DNA from: Bacteroidota bacterium
Lineage (GTDB): Bacteria; Bacteroidota; Bacteroidia; Bacteroidales; UBA7960
Direction: 5' to 3'
Length of the DNA: 33,550 bases
NCBI GenBank assembly: GCA_018335675.1
Contig: JAGXRQ010000038.1
Coordinates: 1-33,550 of the forward strand
In this document: positions 17,561 to 26,713 of the stretch, piece after piece
Position numbering within the stretch: the first letter of the stretch is position 1
Layout of the letters: every line of letters begins with the position of its first letter
Notes under the pieces: generated by a model
Databases searched by the model: none
What the model saw: only the letters and a program-made list of their open reading frames with translations
Told to the model about the DNA's origin: nothing
Program-made: the position numbers and the translations under genes

Positions 17561-19117
17561 ATGTTAAGCACTTTTGTTGACATATCTGTTTTTGGGGCAC
17601 TTATTATGGCAGGGCTATATTTTATAGCTTTTTATGCTGTAAGAAGAGGAAAACCTAGTCCTTTATATTTTGGGATTTTTATTTTATTTAACAGCTTTTT
17701 CATACTACTAAAAACCACCGCCTTATCATATTATTTGGTGAAGGGCTTATCAATAGAATTAATTTCCGACATCAATTATTTCACTTTTTGCATCGCAATT
17801 GTATTTCTAGGCTTATATTTTAAAAGAATATACGGCAAATTTATCCCGAGAATTCTTATAAATTTTCTAATTATTTATTTTGCTTTACTTTCTATAATCC
17901 CATTTACGATAAAACACGAATTTCAAAGATTACTTGAAAACACAATTCATTTATCGTTGATTATATTGCTGATTATTCTGATTTTTTACATTTTCCAGGC
18001 AATAAAAGCAAAAAAGAAAGGAAGCTTATTGTTTTTAATTGCAACCTTCATTTTGCTAGCTGCTCTTGTAAATGATTATTTATTTATAAATGGATTATTA
18101 AAAACAACAGAATTGTATTCATTAGCTGTTTTTATTTTTATACTGTTTCAGGCTTTATATATCTCGCTCAAAAACAGTGTTATAACATCTGAGAATAAAA
18201 TAATGGCCAGCGAACTTGATTATCATAATAAAAATCTGGAGCAGATTATTGAAGATAAAACCCGAGATATTGAAATAATGAAGGGTGAAATGATTGAACA
18301 GCAGGAGTTTTTGCAAGACCTCAAATATCAGCTCGATGAAAGAAAGGAGGATCTTCAGGCTCAAAGTGAAATGCTGGATGTGGTTAATAAAGCTCTTGAT
18401 ATTGAGAAAAAAAAGTCGGATACATTATTGTTGAATATTCTTCCCGAAAAGATTGCTGAAGAGTTGAAAAGTACAGGCGAAGCAAAACCTATGCTATTCC
18501 CGGAAGCCTCAGTGCTGTTTACTGATTTTGTTTCTTTCAGTAAAATTGCAGCCAATATGACTCCTGAGGAATTGATTAAAGAATTGCATTTTTATTTTGT
18601 TCATTTTGATGAGATTATTGAAAAATATAAAATCGATAAAATCAAAACCATAGGCGACGCATATTTATGTGCTTCGGGCATTATGAACGAGCCCGGAAAC
18701 AGAGTTGCAGCGTGTGTTATGACAGGCTTGGAGATATGCAGATTTATGAATGAAATATTGGAGAAAAGAAAATGTACAGAGCAATACTGCTTTGAAATTA
18801 GAATAGGTATTCATACAGGACCTGTAGTATCAGGCATTGTGGGCAAAACAAAATTCGCTTTTGATATTTGGGGAGACACTGTTAATACAGCCAAAAGAAT
18901 TGAATCAGCTTGCAACCCTGGCGAACTGAATATTTCAGACTCTACATATCAAAAAGTTAAAGATTACTTCATATGCACCAGCAGAGGTGATATAAAAGTG
19001 AAACACAAAGGAAACATTGAAATGTTTTTTGTAAACAGACTTCGTCCGGAATATTGCACTGATAGCGAAGGCTTTATTCCGAACGAAGAATTTCACAAAA
19101 TTATTGGATTAAAATAA
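17561..19117 (+). CDS. Seven-TM anchored class III adenylate cyclase
   Basis: 518 residues. Seven hydrophobic helices fall near 8-27, 35-57, 71-89, 95-115, 129-149, 154-177 and 184-205. This resembles the 7TMR-DISM membrane unit but lacks its usual outer DISMED2 domain. A coiled coil (about 210-285) leads to the linker K-K-S-D-T-L-L-L-N-I-L-P and the cyclase domain. Metal aspartates are D322 and D366, the adenine-specifying pair K362 and D435, and the transition-state residues N442 and R446, so it should make cAMP and looks active. From the linker to the C-terminal tail (R-L-R-P-E-Y) it resembles the upstream cyclase, which suggests duplication of the output module. Its stop is four bases from that of the convergent tryptophanase gene. 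Confidence 0.87.
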   Translation: MLSTFVDISVFGALIMAGLYFIAFYAVRRGKPSPLYFGIFILFNSFFILLKTTALSYYLVKGLSIELISDINYFTFCIAIVFLGLYFKRIYGKFIPRILINFLIIYFALLSIIPFTIKHEFQRLLENTIHLSLIILLIILIFYIFQAIKAKKKGSLLFLIATFILLAALVNDYLFINGLLKTTELYSLAVFIFILFQALYISLKNSVITSENKIMASELDYHNKNLEQIIEDKTRDIEIMKGEMIEQQEFLQDLKYQLDERKEDLQAQSEMLDVVNKALDIEKKKSDTLLLNILPEKIAEELKSTGEAKPMLFPEASVLFTDFVSFSKIAANMTPEELIKELHFYFVHFDEIIEKYKIDKIKTIGDAYLCASGIMNEPGNRVAACVMTGLEICRFMNEILEKRKCTEQYCFEIRIGIHTGPVVSGIVGKTKFAFDIWGDTVNTAKRIESACNPGELNISDSTYQKVKDYFICTSRGDIKVKHKGNIEMFFVNRLRPEYCTDSEGFIPNEEFHKIIGLK

Positions 19118-19121
19118 ACTC

Positions 19122-20498
19122 TTAGACTCTTTCCAGTTCAACCGTAAAATGTCGCATTATAGGTGCTTCGTATGCAATCTTAAGCCCTTTGTTAATCTTA
19201 TCTCTTCTTTCATAAACATTTGCAAGTGAAGCAGCAATATAATCCATATGATTATTTGTATAAACCCTTCTGGGAATTGCAAGTCTAAGCAATTCTAAAG
19301 CAGGATAACGATTTTCTCTCGAAACAGGGTCTCTATCGGCTAAAATGGTTCCAATTTCAACTCCTCTAACACCACCTTCAAGATATAATTCAATGGCTAG
19401 TGTTTGAGCCTGATACTCTTCTTTTGGAACATTTGGCAAAAACTTCTTTGCATCTACAAAAACCGCATGTCCGCCAGTAGGTTGTTGAATTGGAACACCA
19501 TATGATTTAAGTTTTTCTCCCAGATAAGCAACCTGCCCTACTCTTGCCTCAAGATAATCGAACTCTGTTCCCTCCATCAAGCCCTGTGCAAGAGCACCAA
19601 GATCTCTTCCTGCCAAGCCGCCATAAGTAACAAAGCCTTCAAACATTATACAGTAAGTGCTTGCTTTTTGAAATAACTCTTTATCTCTACACGCCAAAAA
19701 CCCACCAATATTAACAATAGCATCTTTTTTGCTGCTCATTGTAGCGCCATCGGCATAGCTAAACATTTCCTTTGTAATTTCCTTTATGGTTTTATTTTCG
19801 TACCCCGATTCGCGAGTTTTAATAAAGTAAGCATTCTCAGCAAATCTGGCTGAATCGAAAATCAATGGGATACCATATTTTTTACACAATGCAGAAACAT
19901 CTTTAATGTTTTGCATTGAAACTGGTTGCCCGCCCGAGGTATTACAAGTAATCGTTAATACGCACAATGGTATTTTTTCAGTAGGATACTTCTTGTATGT
20001 TTCCTCAAGTTTTTCTAGAGATACATTTCCCTTAAAAGGATGATAAATTTCAGTGTTAAAAGATTCATCAATTGTGCAATCTACAGCTTTTGCCCTTCTA
20101 AATTCTATATGTCCCTTTGTTGTATCAAAATGTGAGTTGCCCGGCACAATATCCCCTTCCTTTATCATAGCAGAAAAAAGAACATTTTCAGCTGCCCTAC
20201 CCTGATGCGATGGCAAAAAATATGGCATCCCAAGCAAATTATTAATTACATCCTTTAGTTTGAAATAAGATAAGGAGCCGGCATAACTTTCATCGCCCAA
20301 CATAATCTCAGACCACTGATACTGGCTCATTGCACCAGTTCCGCTGTCGGTAAGCAGGTCAATAAAAACTCTGTCGCTTCTCAAATTAAAAAGATTATAT
20401 CGCGCTTCTTTTATCCAGCTCTCCCTCTCCTCGCGACTACTTCTATAAATTGGTTCAATTACTTTTATTTTAAACGGTTCAGCAAATGGAAGATTCAT
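19122..20498 (-). CDS. tnaA: Tryptophanase (tryptophan indole-lyase)
   Basis: 458 residues, normal for the family. It is a PLP enzyme that splits tryptophan into indole, pyruvate and ammonia. L-T-D-S-G-T-G-A-M-S, P-S-H-Q-G-R-A-A-E-N and M-S-S-K-K-D mark the beta-eliminating lyase fold, with K258 as the PLP lysine. It was separated from its close relative tyrosine phenol-lyase by comparison with remembered family sequences. It has V-E-I-G-T where TPL has an arginine (M-E-R-G), and M-R-H-F-T with the histidine found in tryptophanases where TPL has phenylalanine. It also has D-S-A-R-F-A-E-N-A-Y-F as in TnaA. It lies alone, convergent with a cyclase and divergent from the SpoIIE phosphatase gene. 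No tnaC-like leader peptide was recognised. Indole as an extracellular signal would fit the neighbourhood, but that is inference. Confidence 0.87.
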   Translation of the reverse strand: MNLPFAEPFKIKVIEPIYRSSREERESWIKEARYNLFNLRSDRVFIDLLTDSGTGAMSQYQWSEIMLGDESYAGSLSYFKLKDVINNLLGMPYFLPSHQGRAAENVLFSAMIKEGDIVPGNSHFDTTKGHIEFRRAKAVDCTIDESFNTEIYHPFKGNVSLEKLEETYKKYPTEKIPLCVLTITCNTSGGQPVSMQNIKDVSALCKKYGIPLIFDSARFAENAYFIKTRESGYENKTIKEITKEMFSYADGATMSSKKDAIVNIGGFLACRDKELFQKASTYCIMFEGFVTYGGLAGRDLGALAQGLMEGTEFDYLEARVGQVAYLGEKLKSYGVPIQQPTGGHAVFVDAKKFLPNVPKEEYQAQTLAIELYLEGGVRGVEIGTILADRDPVSRENRYPALELLRLAIPRRVYTNNHMDYIAASLANVYERRDKINKGLKIAYEAPIMRHFTVELERV

Positions 20499-20960
20499 GA
20501 CTTGAAATATTTTATGATTTAAAATTCGATTAACTAAGTGTAAGAAATGGAAATACCCAATTGATAGTAATGGGGCGAAATTAGAAACTAAAAGAGTCTC
20601 GTTTCTTTATGTTTTTGAAGAGAATTTTAAAGTTTTGAGTATGAATGCTAAGCATATTTTAGAATTTCGTAAAACAAAAATATGACAAATTCTTGTTTTC
20701 GTTAATTTTTTGATAGTTAATTTTTTAAAACAATATTGTCAATCTTTCAAATAATCAATTATGGCTGCTTAAATAAAGTTTTTTCAAAATTCAAGATTCC
20801 TGAGATTGAAGATAAAATGGCCTTGGGTTTATTGGTTTTTATCAAAAAAAGAACCAATAAAAATATCGTTTTGACCAGACTTTCACAATTACATTTTAAT
20901 TCTCTATTGTTTAAAAAACTTTTTGTAGTTTAGCATTTGTTATAAAACCAATCGACAATA
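20499..20960. other. Divergent intergenic region, 462 bases
   Basis: Very AT-rich spacer between tnaA (minus) and the TPR-SpoIIE gene (plus). It holds the 11-base direct repeat GTTAATTTTTT at 20701 and 20716, and a long hairpin at 20828-20861. It also holds a minus-strand TATTTTTG (20675-20682), and a plus-strand imperfect TAGCATTTG (20931-20939) with TTG at 20907-20909. A 65-codon frame from a TTG at 20736 has no recognisable product and spans the hairpin; I do not call it a gene. Confidence 0.5.
20828..20861. repeat. Inverted repeat with 10-base perfect arms
   Basis: TTTATTGGTT at 20828-20837 pairs with AACCAATAAA at 20852-20861, and the stem can extend inward through a G-U and A-T pairs. 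No T-run follows on either strand, so it is not a standard terminator. It lies upstream of the probable start of the SpoIIE gene, where an operator would sit. Confidence 0.6.
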
Positions 20961-23468
20961 ATGAGATTCCTCCGACTCTTATTCATTTTTTCGGCATTAG
21001 TTTCTTCTTCATCTTTTATTTATTCTCAAAACACAAAAATTGATTCACTCAAAAATGAACTAAAAAAGCCATTACACGATACAACAAGTACCGGGATATA
21101 TGTAAAAATTGCAAATTATATGTCAGACCTGGGAATTGAGTCTGATTCTGTTTTTTCATATGCTGACAAAATAATTGCACTGGCAGATAAAAACCTACCA
21201 CAAGAAGTCATCCCACCAATAAAAGACTCTATCTCAATAACTTTTATCAAACATAAAGCAAAAGCCCACTATATAAAAGGTTATAATTATTTAAACATTG
21301 GAGAATTTAATGAGGCTATTCCCCTTTTGGAGAAATCAATTGAAATTCACACACTAATAAAAAACTACAGTGATATAGGGTCTTGTTATACCCCACTTGG
21401 AATTATACAATACGCATTGGGAAATTATGAAGGTGCCATTGAGTATTTCACAAAGGGACTGGATATTTTTATTGAGCTTGACGATCAAACAAGAATTGCA
21501 ACATCAAACAACAATATAGGAATAATATATCGACATCAGGGATTATATGATAAAGCTGTTGAGCACTATATGAAAAGCTTAAAGGTATATGAAGAAGTTG
21601 GACATAAAGAAGGCGAGGGTAAATCGCACAACAATATAGCAATCATTTATAATTACCAAAAAAACTACAATCTAGCCATTGAGCATTATAGCAAGGCATT
21701 AAAAATATTTGAGTCGATTAATGACAAAAGAGAAATTAACAGAATCAACAATAATTTGGGCATTGTTTACAGTAATATGGCAGAAGATGAAAAGGAAGAT
21801 GAACAAAAGAAAAAGCAATATTACGACAAGGCACTCAACTACTATGAAGAATCTTTAAAAAACGCAAAAGAGCTTAATGACAAAGTTGCAGTATCGGCAT
21901 GCCTTAGTAATATGGGAAGCATTTACAAAGAATTGGGCTTATTTTCAAAAGCATTGCAATACCTTTCTGAATCACTAAAAATTGACAAGGAAATGGGAGA
22001 TGTTGCAGGCATGGCAACAGTACATGTTAGACTTGCAGAGGTTTATAATGCAATGGCTAAACAGATAATTAATAGTGAAGATGACAGTACTCGCCAGCTT
22101 TTTTATACCTATGTTGATAAGGCAATAGATTTCTCGGAACTCAGTTATAAAACGTCCTTAGAAATAGGTTCTTATCCGATTCAACGTTCTGCTTTGCTTC
22201 AACTTATGACAGCCTGGAAATATAAAGGCGATAATTCTAAAGCTTTATTATACTCTGAAAAATATATTGAAGTAAATGAATTTATTTATAATGATGAAAG
22301 ATCAAAGGCTCTTGCAGAAATGCAATCAAAGTATGAGGCTGAAAAAAAAGCATTGGAAATAGAGAACCTTAATAAGGAAAACTCATTAAGAATAATAGAA
22401 CTAGCCCATAGTGAGGAGCAAAGAAAAAAGCAAATTACAATCATTTATTCTTTCATAATTGTTTTTACAATAATTATTTTGTTCTCTATCATAATCACAA
22501 GGCTTTTTCTTCAGAAGAAAAAAGCAAATATTGTTTTAGCAGAGCAAAGAGATCATATACAGGAACAAAACATTATGCTTCAGGAGGCAATGGAAGAAAT
22601 CAGAGCTCAGAAAGAAGAAATTGAAAGTCAGCACGAAACAGTTGTTAAGCAGAAAATCTATATCGAAGAACAAAAATACAGAATTGATGACTCAATAAGA
22701 TATGCTCAAAGAATACAAAGCGCGGTTTTACCTACAGACAGCATTGTATCTAAATTGTTTGATGAATATTTCATTTTATATCTGCCAAAAGATGTTGTTT
22801 CGGGCGACTTTTACTGGGCTTCTGAGTCGGGTGAATGGATTATTCTAGCCGCTGCAGATTGCACAGGACATGGCGTACCCGGGGCTTTCATGTCGATGCT
22901 TGGCATGAGCTTCTTAAATCAGATAACTGCAACAAAAAAGTTTACAAATGCTTCGGATACTCTTTTCGACCTCAGAAAAGAAATAATAAAAGCACTTCGT
23001 CAGTCAGAAGATGATGATGATTCTCAGCTGGATGGAATGGATATAAGTCTGGCCGCTATAAATAAAAACACATTAAAATGCCATTGGGCAGGAGCAAACA
23101 GCCCAATTTGGATAATAAAGAATAGCTACGATGATGATTCTGATGAAATTATTGAAGAGATAAAAGGAGACAAAATGCCTGTTGGCATTTACATTAAAAT
23201 GGATAAATTCACCAACCACGAGATTCAATTAAAAAAGGGTGATAAACTATATTTGTTTAGTGATGGATATGCTGATCAATTTGGTGGCAGGGAAAAGAAA
23301 AAATTCAATAAAAAAGCATTAAAAAGTTTACTATCAGAATCTGCTTCATTACCTATGTCGAAGCAAAAAGAAATATTAGAAGCCAAGCTTTATGAATGGA
23401 AAAATCCTGAGCAAGGAATTCAATACGACCAAATAGATGATATTGTGTTTATGGGAATAAAAATATGA
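20961..23468 (+). CDS. TPR / TM / SpoIIE-type PP2C phosphatase
   Basis: 835 residues. A signal peptide (to about residue 22) is followed by six or seven TPRs (about 95-400, with motifs such as N-N-I-G-I-I-Y and N-Y-x-x-A-I-E-H-Y). One TM helix lies at about 493-517 and a coiled coil at about 520-590. The C-terminal SpoIIE/PP2C domain has S-G-D-F-Y-W with D616, A-A-D-C-T-G-H-G with D633, P-G-A-F-M-S and a late S-D-G-Y-A-D. These aspartates are the usual metal ligands, so the phosphatase looks active. The family dephosphorylates serine or threonine, often on anti-sigma-factor antagonists; this architecture is frequent in Bacteroidota and its substrates are mostly unknown. The TPR part should be periplasmic and the phosphatase cytoplasmic. 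No STAS or anti-sigma gene is adjacent. Confidence 0.88.
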   Translation: MRFLRLLFIFSALVSSSSFIYSQNTKIDSLKNELKKPLHDTTSTGIYVKIANYMSDLGIESDSVFSYADKIIALADKNLPQEVIPPIKDSISITFIKHKAKAHYIKGYNYLNIGEFNEAIPLLEKSIEIHTLIKNYSDIGSCYTPLGIIQYALGNYEGAIEYFTKGLDIFIELDDQTRIATSNNNIGIIYRHQGLYDKAVEHYMKSLKVYEEVGHKEGEGKSHNNIAIIYNYQKNYNLAIEHYSKALKIFESINDKREINRINNNLGIVYSNMAEDEKEDEQKKKQYYDKALNYYEESLKNAKELNDKVAVSACLSNMGSIYKELGLFSKALQYLSESLKIDKEMGDVAGMATVHVRLAEVYNAMAKQIINSEDDSTRQLFYTYVDKAIDFSELSYKTSLEIGSYPIQRSALLQLMTAWKYKGDNSKALLYSEKYIEVNEFIYNDERSKALAEMQSKYEAEKKALEIENLNKENSLRIIELAHSEEQRKKQITIIYSFIIVFTIIILFSIIITRLFLQKKKANIVLAEQRDHIQEQNIMLQEAMEEIRAQKEEIESQHETVVKQKIYIEEQKYRIDDSIRYAQRIQSAVLPTDSIVSKLFDEYFILYLPKDVVSGDFYWASESGEWIILAAADCTGHGVPGAFMSMLGMSFLNQITATKKFTNASDTLFDLRKEIIKALRQSEDDDDSQLDGMDISLAAINKNTLKCHWAGANSPIWIIKNSYDDDSDEIIEEIKGDKMPVGIYIKMDKFTNHEIQLKKGDKLYLFSDGYADQFGGREKKKFNKKALKSLLSESASLPMSKQKEILEAKLYEWKNPEQGIQYDQIDDIVFMGIKI

Positions 23469-23529
23469 TTAACACAATATATTCCAAATAATAGCGTATC
23501 ATATCCTATAATTAATCAAATTTTATGTA

Positions 23530-25017
23530 ATGAATATTTTCAGACAAATTTTTGCAGTTGCAATTGTTATACTAATTAATACAATATTGCCTGCATCCTC
23601 AACATCAGCACCTAGAATTCTAACCCTAAATGATGTATTGCAAATAGCTCTTGATAAATCGCCGGATGCACAAATGGCAAGGCACCGCTTTAGAGGAAGT
23701 TATTGGCAATATAGAAGTTACCGTGCCGGCTACCTGCCTCATTTGCGGTTCGATGGAACTGTTCCAAACTTAAACCGCAGCATATCTCCTATTACCCTGC
23801 CTGATGGCTCTGATGTTTTTATCAGGAGAAGTCTGGCAACGTCGAGTGGCTCATTATCAATAAGTCAAACAATTGGGCTTACAGGCGGGCAGCTATTTAT
23901 TAGCTCAGGGTTGCAAAGAATAGACCTCATTAGAGATGACAAAACTGAAGTATCATACCTTACAACACCAATTAATGTTGGCTTTAGGCAGCCATTGTTT
24001 TCATATAACCCATATAAATGGGAAAGAAAAATAGAACCCATAAGATATGAAGAGGCAAAAAGGCAATACATAGATGACCTTGAATCAATCTCAATTACAG
24101 CAACAAATATGTTTTTTGATCTTTTACTTGCACAAATGAATATTGAGATAAATCGGTTAAACCTAAGCAGCAACGACACTTTGTACCAAATTGCTAAAGG
24201 AAGATTTTCCCTGGGAAGAATTGCAGAGAACGAGCTACTTCAGATGGAGCTAAACCTTCTAAACTCAGAATCTTTATTCGAGCAATCCTTAATTGATTAT
24301 GAAGCCGCACTATTCAATTTTCGCTCTTACTTAGGTATTGACGGGAATTCTAACATTGAGCTTTTCCCACCAAAAGAACTGCATAGTTTGAAAATAGCTG
24401 TTGAAAAAGCTATGGAAGAGGCAAAAAAGAACAGACCCGACATGCTTGCCCAACAAAGATATCTGATTGAAGCAGAAAGTCAGATAAGCAGGGCAAAAGC
24501 CGACAGCCGGGTGAACGCAAATCTTTTTGGAGTGGTTGGATACACCCAAAGTGCAGATAATTTTGATGCAGCATACAAAAACCCACTTGACCAGCAGCAG
24601 GTAAGTATTGGCATTTCTATCCCTATAATTGATTGGGGTGTTGGTCGCGGCAAAATAAAAATGGCTGAATCAAATCTTGAGCTTATGCAAACAAGAGTGA
24701 ATCAGGCAATGAATGATTTCGAGCAAGAAATATTCTTAAGAGTAATGGAGTTCAACATGCTTGAAAGTCAGCTAAATATTGCACAAAAAGCCGATGTTAT
24801 AGCTGAAAAAAGATATGATGTAACCCTGCAAAGATTCTTAATAGGGAAAATAGACATTATTGAACTAAACCTTGCAATAGAAGAAAAAGACCGCTCAAAG
24901 CAAAGGTATCTTGCAGCCCTTAGAAGCTATTGGAGAAGTTTTTATGAAATGAGAAGACTTACGCATTACGACTTCCTAAATGACAAGCCAATTGAAGTAG
25001 ATTTCGCTATTTACTAA
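23530..25017 (+). CDS. TolC-family outer membrane protein
   Basis: 495 residues with a signal peptide (cleavage near residue 27, after S-S-T-S-A). L-T-L-N-D-V-L-Q-I-A-L-D-K-S-P begins the first outer-membrane-efflux (PF02321) repeat. The second repeat starts near residue 290, with A-E-S-Q-I-S-R-A-K-A-D. Long amphipathic helices and the I-S-I-P-I-I-D-W-G segment fit the trimeric channel fold. Such proteins form the outer-membrane exit duct of tripartite pumps or type I secretion. Neither a membrane-fusion protein nor an inner-membrane transporter gene is nearby, so its partner must be encoded elsewhere. It begins 61 bases after the SpoIIE gene and could share its transcript. Confidence 0.88.
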   Translation: MNIFRQIFAVAIVILINTILPASSTSAPRILTLNDVLQIALDKSPDAQMARHRFRGSYWQYRSYRAGYLPHLRFDGTVPNLNRSISPITLPDGSDVFIRRSLATSSGSLSISQTIGLTGGQLFISSGLQRIDLIRDDKTEVSYLTTPINVGFRQPLFSYNPYKWERKIEPIRYEEAKRQYIDDLESISITATNMFFDLLLAQMNIEINRLNLSSNDTLYQIAKGRFSLGRIAENELLQMELNLLNSESLFEQSLIDYEAALFNFRSYLGIDGNSNIELFPPKELHSLKIAVEKAMEEAKKNRPDMLAQQRYLIEAESQISRAKADSRVNANLFGVVGYTQSADNFDAAYKNPLDQQQVSIGISIPIIDWGVGRGKIKMAESNLELMQTRVNQAMNDFEQEIFLRVMEFNMLESQLNIAQKADVIAEKRYDVTLQRFLIGKIDIIELNLAIEEKDRSKQRYLAALRSYWRSFYEMRRLTHYDFLNDKPIEVDFAIY

Positions 25018-25143
25018 GTAATGCACAATACCTTTTTTTAAAAGTCTACTTTTTGCATTTTCTCCGTTGATAATCAGTGAAATTTTAAACATTTCCACTG
25101 AATAATTTTTATGTTTTTTTTTGTGCAAGTTTTTGGTTAAATA

Positions 25144-25174
25144 TTAGGCTGGCAAATAAAGTTTTTTAATTTTG
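25144..25174 (+). promoter_or_regulatory. Likely promoter of the Cys/Met enzyme-thrC group
   Basis: TAATTTTG at 25167-25174 is an exact -7 match. A partial -33 element, TTAG (25144-25147), precedes it by 19 bases. The leader is about 45 bases, too short for a SAM or threonine riboswitch. Confidence 0.4.
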
Positions 25175-25224
25175 TAAGGCTTAAGAGAATATTTTATTTA
25201 ACCATCAAACATAAAACCATTATT

Positions 25225-26688
25225 ATGAGTAACAAAGGAGTAGATTTTTATGTAAAGGCCGGTCAAAGGGCTATGCAATGGCACAAAGAAAACATTGCCA
25301 GAATGAAAAAATGCAATTTCGACACAATAGCTGTGCACGGAATTTATTCAATGCAAGAAGCATTAGATTTTAATCAGGGCTCAATCATTGAGCCAATATA
25401 CATGTCAACCTCTCAAACATATAGAGATTCCGACGAGATGGAAGCTGCTTTGTCTTATAAAATACCTACATTTTGCTATTCTAGAATCGCAAATCCAAGT
25501 ATGTATTATTATGAAGGAGTATTGGCACTATTAGAGTCATATAAAACAGGCGTTGACGCATCTTGTATTGCAACAGCTTCCGGGATGGCGGCAATACAAA
25601 GTGCTGTTGACCCATTCTTAGTGGTAGACCCAAAGAAACCTAACGCTCCAATGAATTTTGTTGCAACAACCCAGGTTTACGGAGGCACTTATCAGCAATT
25701 TTCAATGAGGAAGGAAGCAGAACATAAAGTTGAATGGAGAAAAGTAATAAACTCAAACAATATTGATGAATGGGCTGCACTCATTGACGAAAATACAAGG
25801 TTCCTATATGGAGAACTACCGAGCAATCCTTCACAAAGCTTTTTCGATATTGCAAAAGTTGCAGAATTAGCTCACAAGCACAATATTCCATTAATCATTG
25901 ACTCAACCGTAGCAACTCCCGCTCTATTAAGACCTTTGGAATTCGGAGCCGATATTGTTGTGCAATCAGTTACAAAATCATTGTTCTCAAGCGGGTTTGG
26001 TATTGCAGGAGCAATTATTGCGAGGAAAAACATTCACAGCAACATAGACAACGATGCAATGAAAGAAGATTTCTGTACATACCTTAAGCTTCTTCCAAAC
26101 AGGGATAATGGTCCTAACATTTCTCCAATGAATGCAGTTTTAGCTTTGAATGATATTAGAACTATTCGTTCCAGAATAGACCTTGTAAGCCGAAGCACAA
26201 TGAAAATTGCCAAATTCCTTGAGAACCACAAACATATTGAAGGAGTTGATTACTTAGGATTAGAATCTCATCCTCTTCATGAATTAGCTAAAAAATATAT
26301 GTTCCTAGTAGATTCTGAACTTGATGACATTTATAATCAAAAAGTTAATCGTTATGGTCACCTCATGTCTTTCCGTATTAAAGGCAGTGCACAGAATACA
26401 AGAGACGTATTTGATGGATTCCAGAGAATTTGGAGAGCAACAGACCTTGGCAGAATCAAATCAGTTGCCACAATTCCTGCAATTTCCACACATCAGCAGC
26501 AAGGAGAAGAAGGCAGAAAGCTTGCCGGAATTCCACATAATCTTATTCGCTTATGCGTTGGAGGTGAACACCCTGATGATATAATTGCTGATATAGATCA
26601 GGCATTATCTGCACTTGACGGCAAGAAATATGCAATAAGTTTTCCTGAATATTCTGCAGGTGGTGCTTCTTCTGCAACATTGAAATAA
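25225..26688 (+). CDS. Cys/Met-metabolism PLP-dependent enzyme
   Basis: 487 residues, longer than the 380-430 typical of the family (PF01053). About 40 N-terminal residues (A-M-Q-W-H-K-E-N) precede the usual F-D-T-I-A-V-H-G start. Other motifs are Y-S-R-I-A-N-P-S, A-S-G-M-A-A-I, I-D-S-T-V-A-T-P and S-V-T-K-S-L-F-S-S-G with PLP lysine K251. The family includes cystathionine gamma-synthase, O-acetyl- or O-succinylhomoserine sulfhydrylase and methionine gamma-lyase, which cannot be separated by eye here. Threonine synthase lies 25 bases downstream and a predicted homoserine kinase after it. That favours a biosynthetic role at the homoserine branch point, making homocysteine or cystathionine, over methionine breakdown. 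Confidence 0.82.
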   Translation: MSNKGVDFYVKAGQRAMQWHKENIARMKKCNFDTIAVHGIYSMQEALDFNQGSIIEPIYMSTSQTYRDSDEMEAALSYKIPTFCYSRIANPSMYYYEGVLALLESYKTGVDASCIATASGMAAIQSAVDPFLVVDPKKPNAPMNFVATTQVYGGTYQQFSMRKEAEHKVEWRKVINSNNIDEWAALIDENTRFLYGELPSNPSQSFFDIAKVAELAHKHNIPLIIDSTVATPALLRPLEFGADIVVQSVTKSLFSSGFGIAGAIIARKNIHSNIDNDAMKEDFCTYLKLLPNRDNGPNISPMNAVLALNDIRTIRSRIDLVSRSTMKIAKFLENHKHIEGVDYLGLESHPLHELAKKYMFLVDSELDDIYNQKVNRYGHLMSFRIKGSAQNTRDVFDGFQRIWRATDLGRIKSVATIPAISTHQQQGEEGRKLAGIPHNLIRLCVGGEHPDDIIADIDQALSALDGKKYAISFPEYSAGGASSATLK

Positions 26689-26713
26689 AAGTTTTACAAT
26701 AAATAAACATAAA

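Noticed and set aside
19122-20498. Tyrosine phenol-lyase
   Set aside because: The residues V-E-I-G and R-H-F-T match tryptophanase; TPL has an arginine and a phenylalanine at the corresponding sites.
20828-20861. Intrinsic terminator
   Set aside because: The stem is AT-rich with no T-run after it on either strand, and no gene ends nearby.
20736-20933. 65-codon frame in the tnaA-SpoIIE spacer
   Set aside because: It begins with TTG, has no recognisable product, spans the inverted repeat, and has the composition of the AT-rich spacer.
25018-25224. SAM or other riboswitch before the Cys/Met enzyme
   Set aside because: With the promoter at 25144-25174 the leader is only about 45 bases and shows no aptamer-like pairing.
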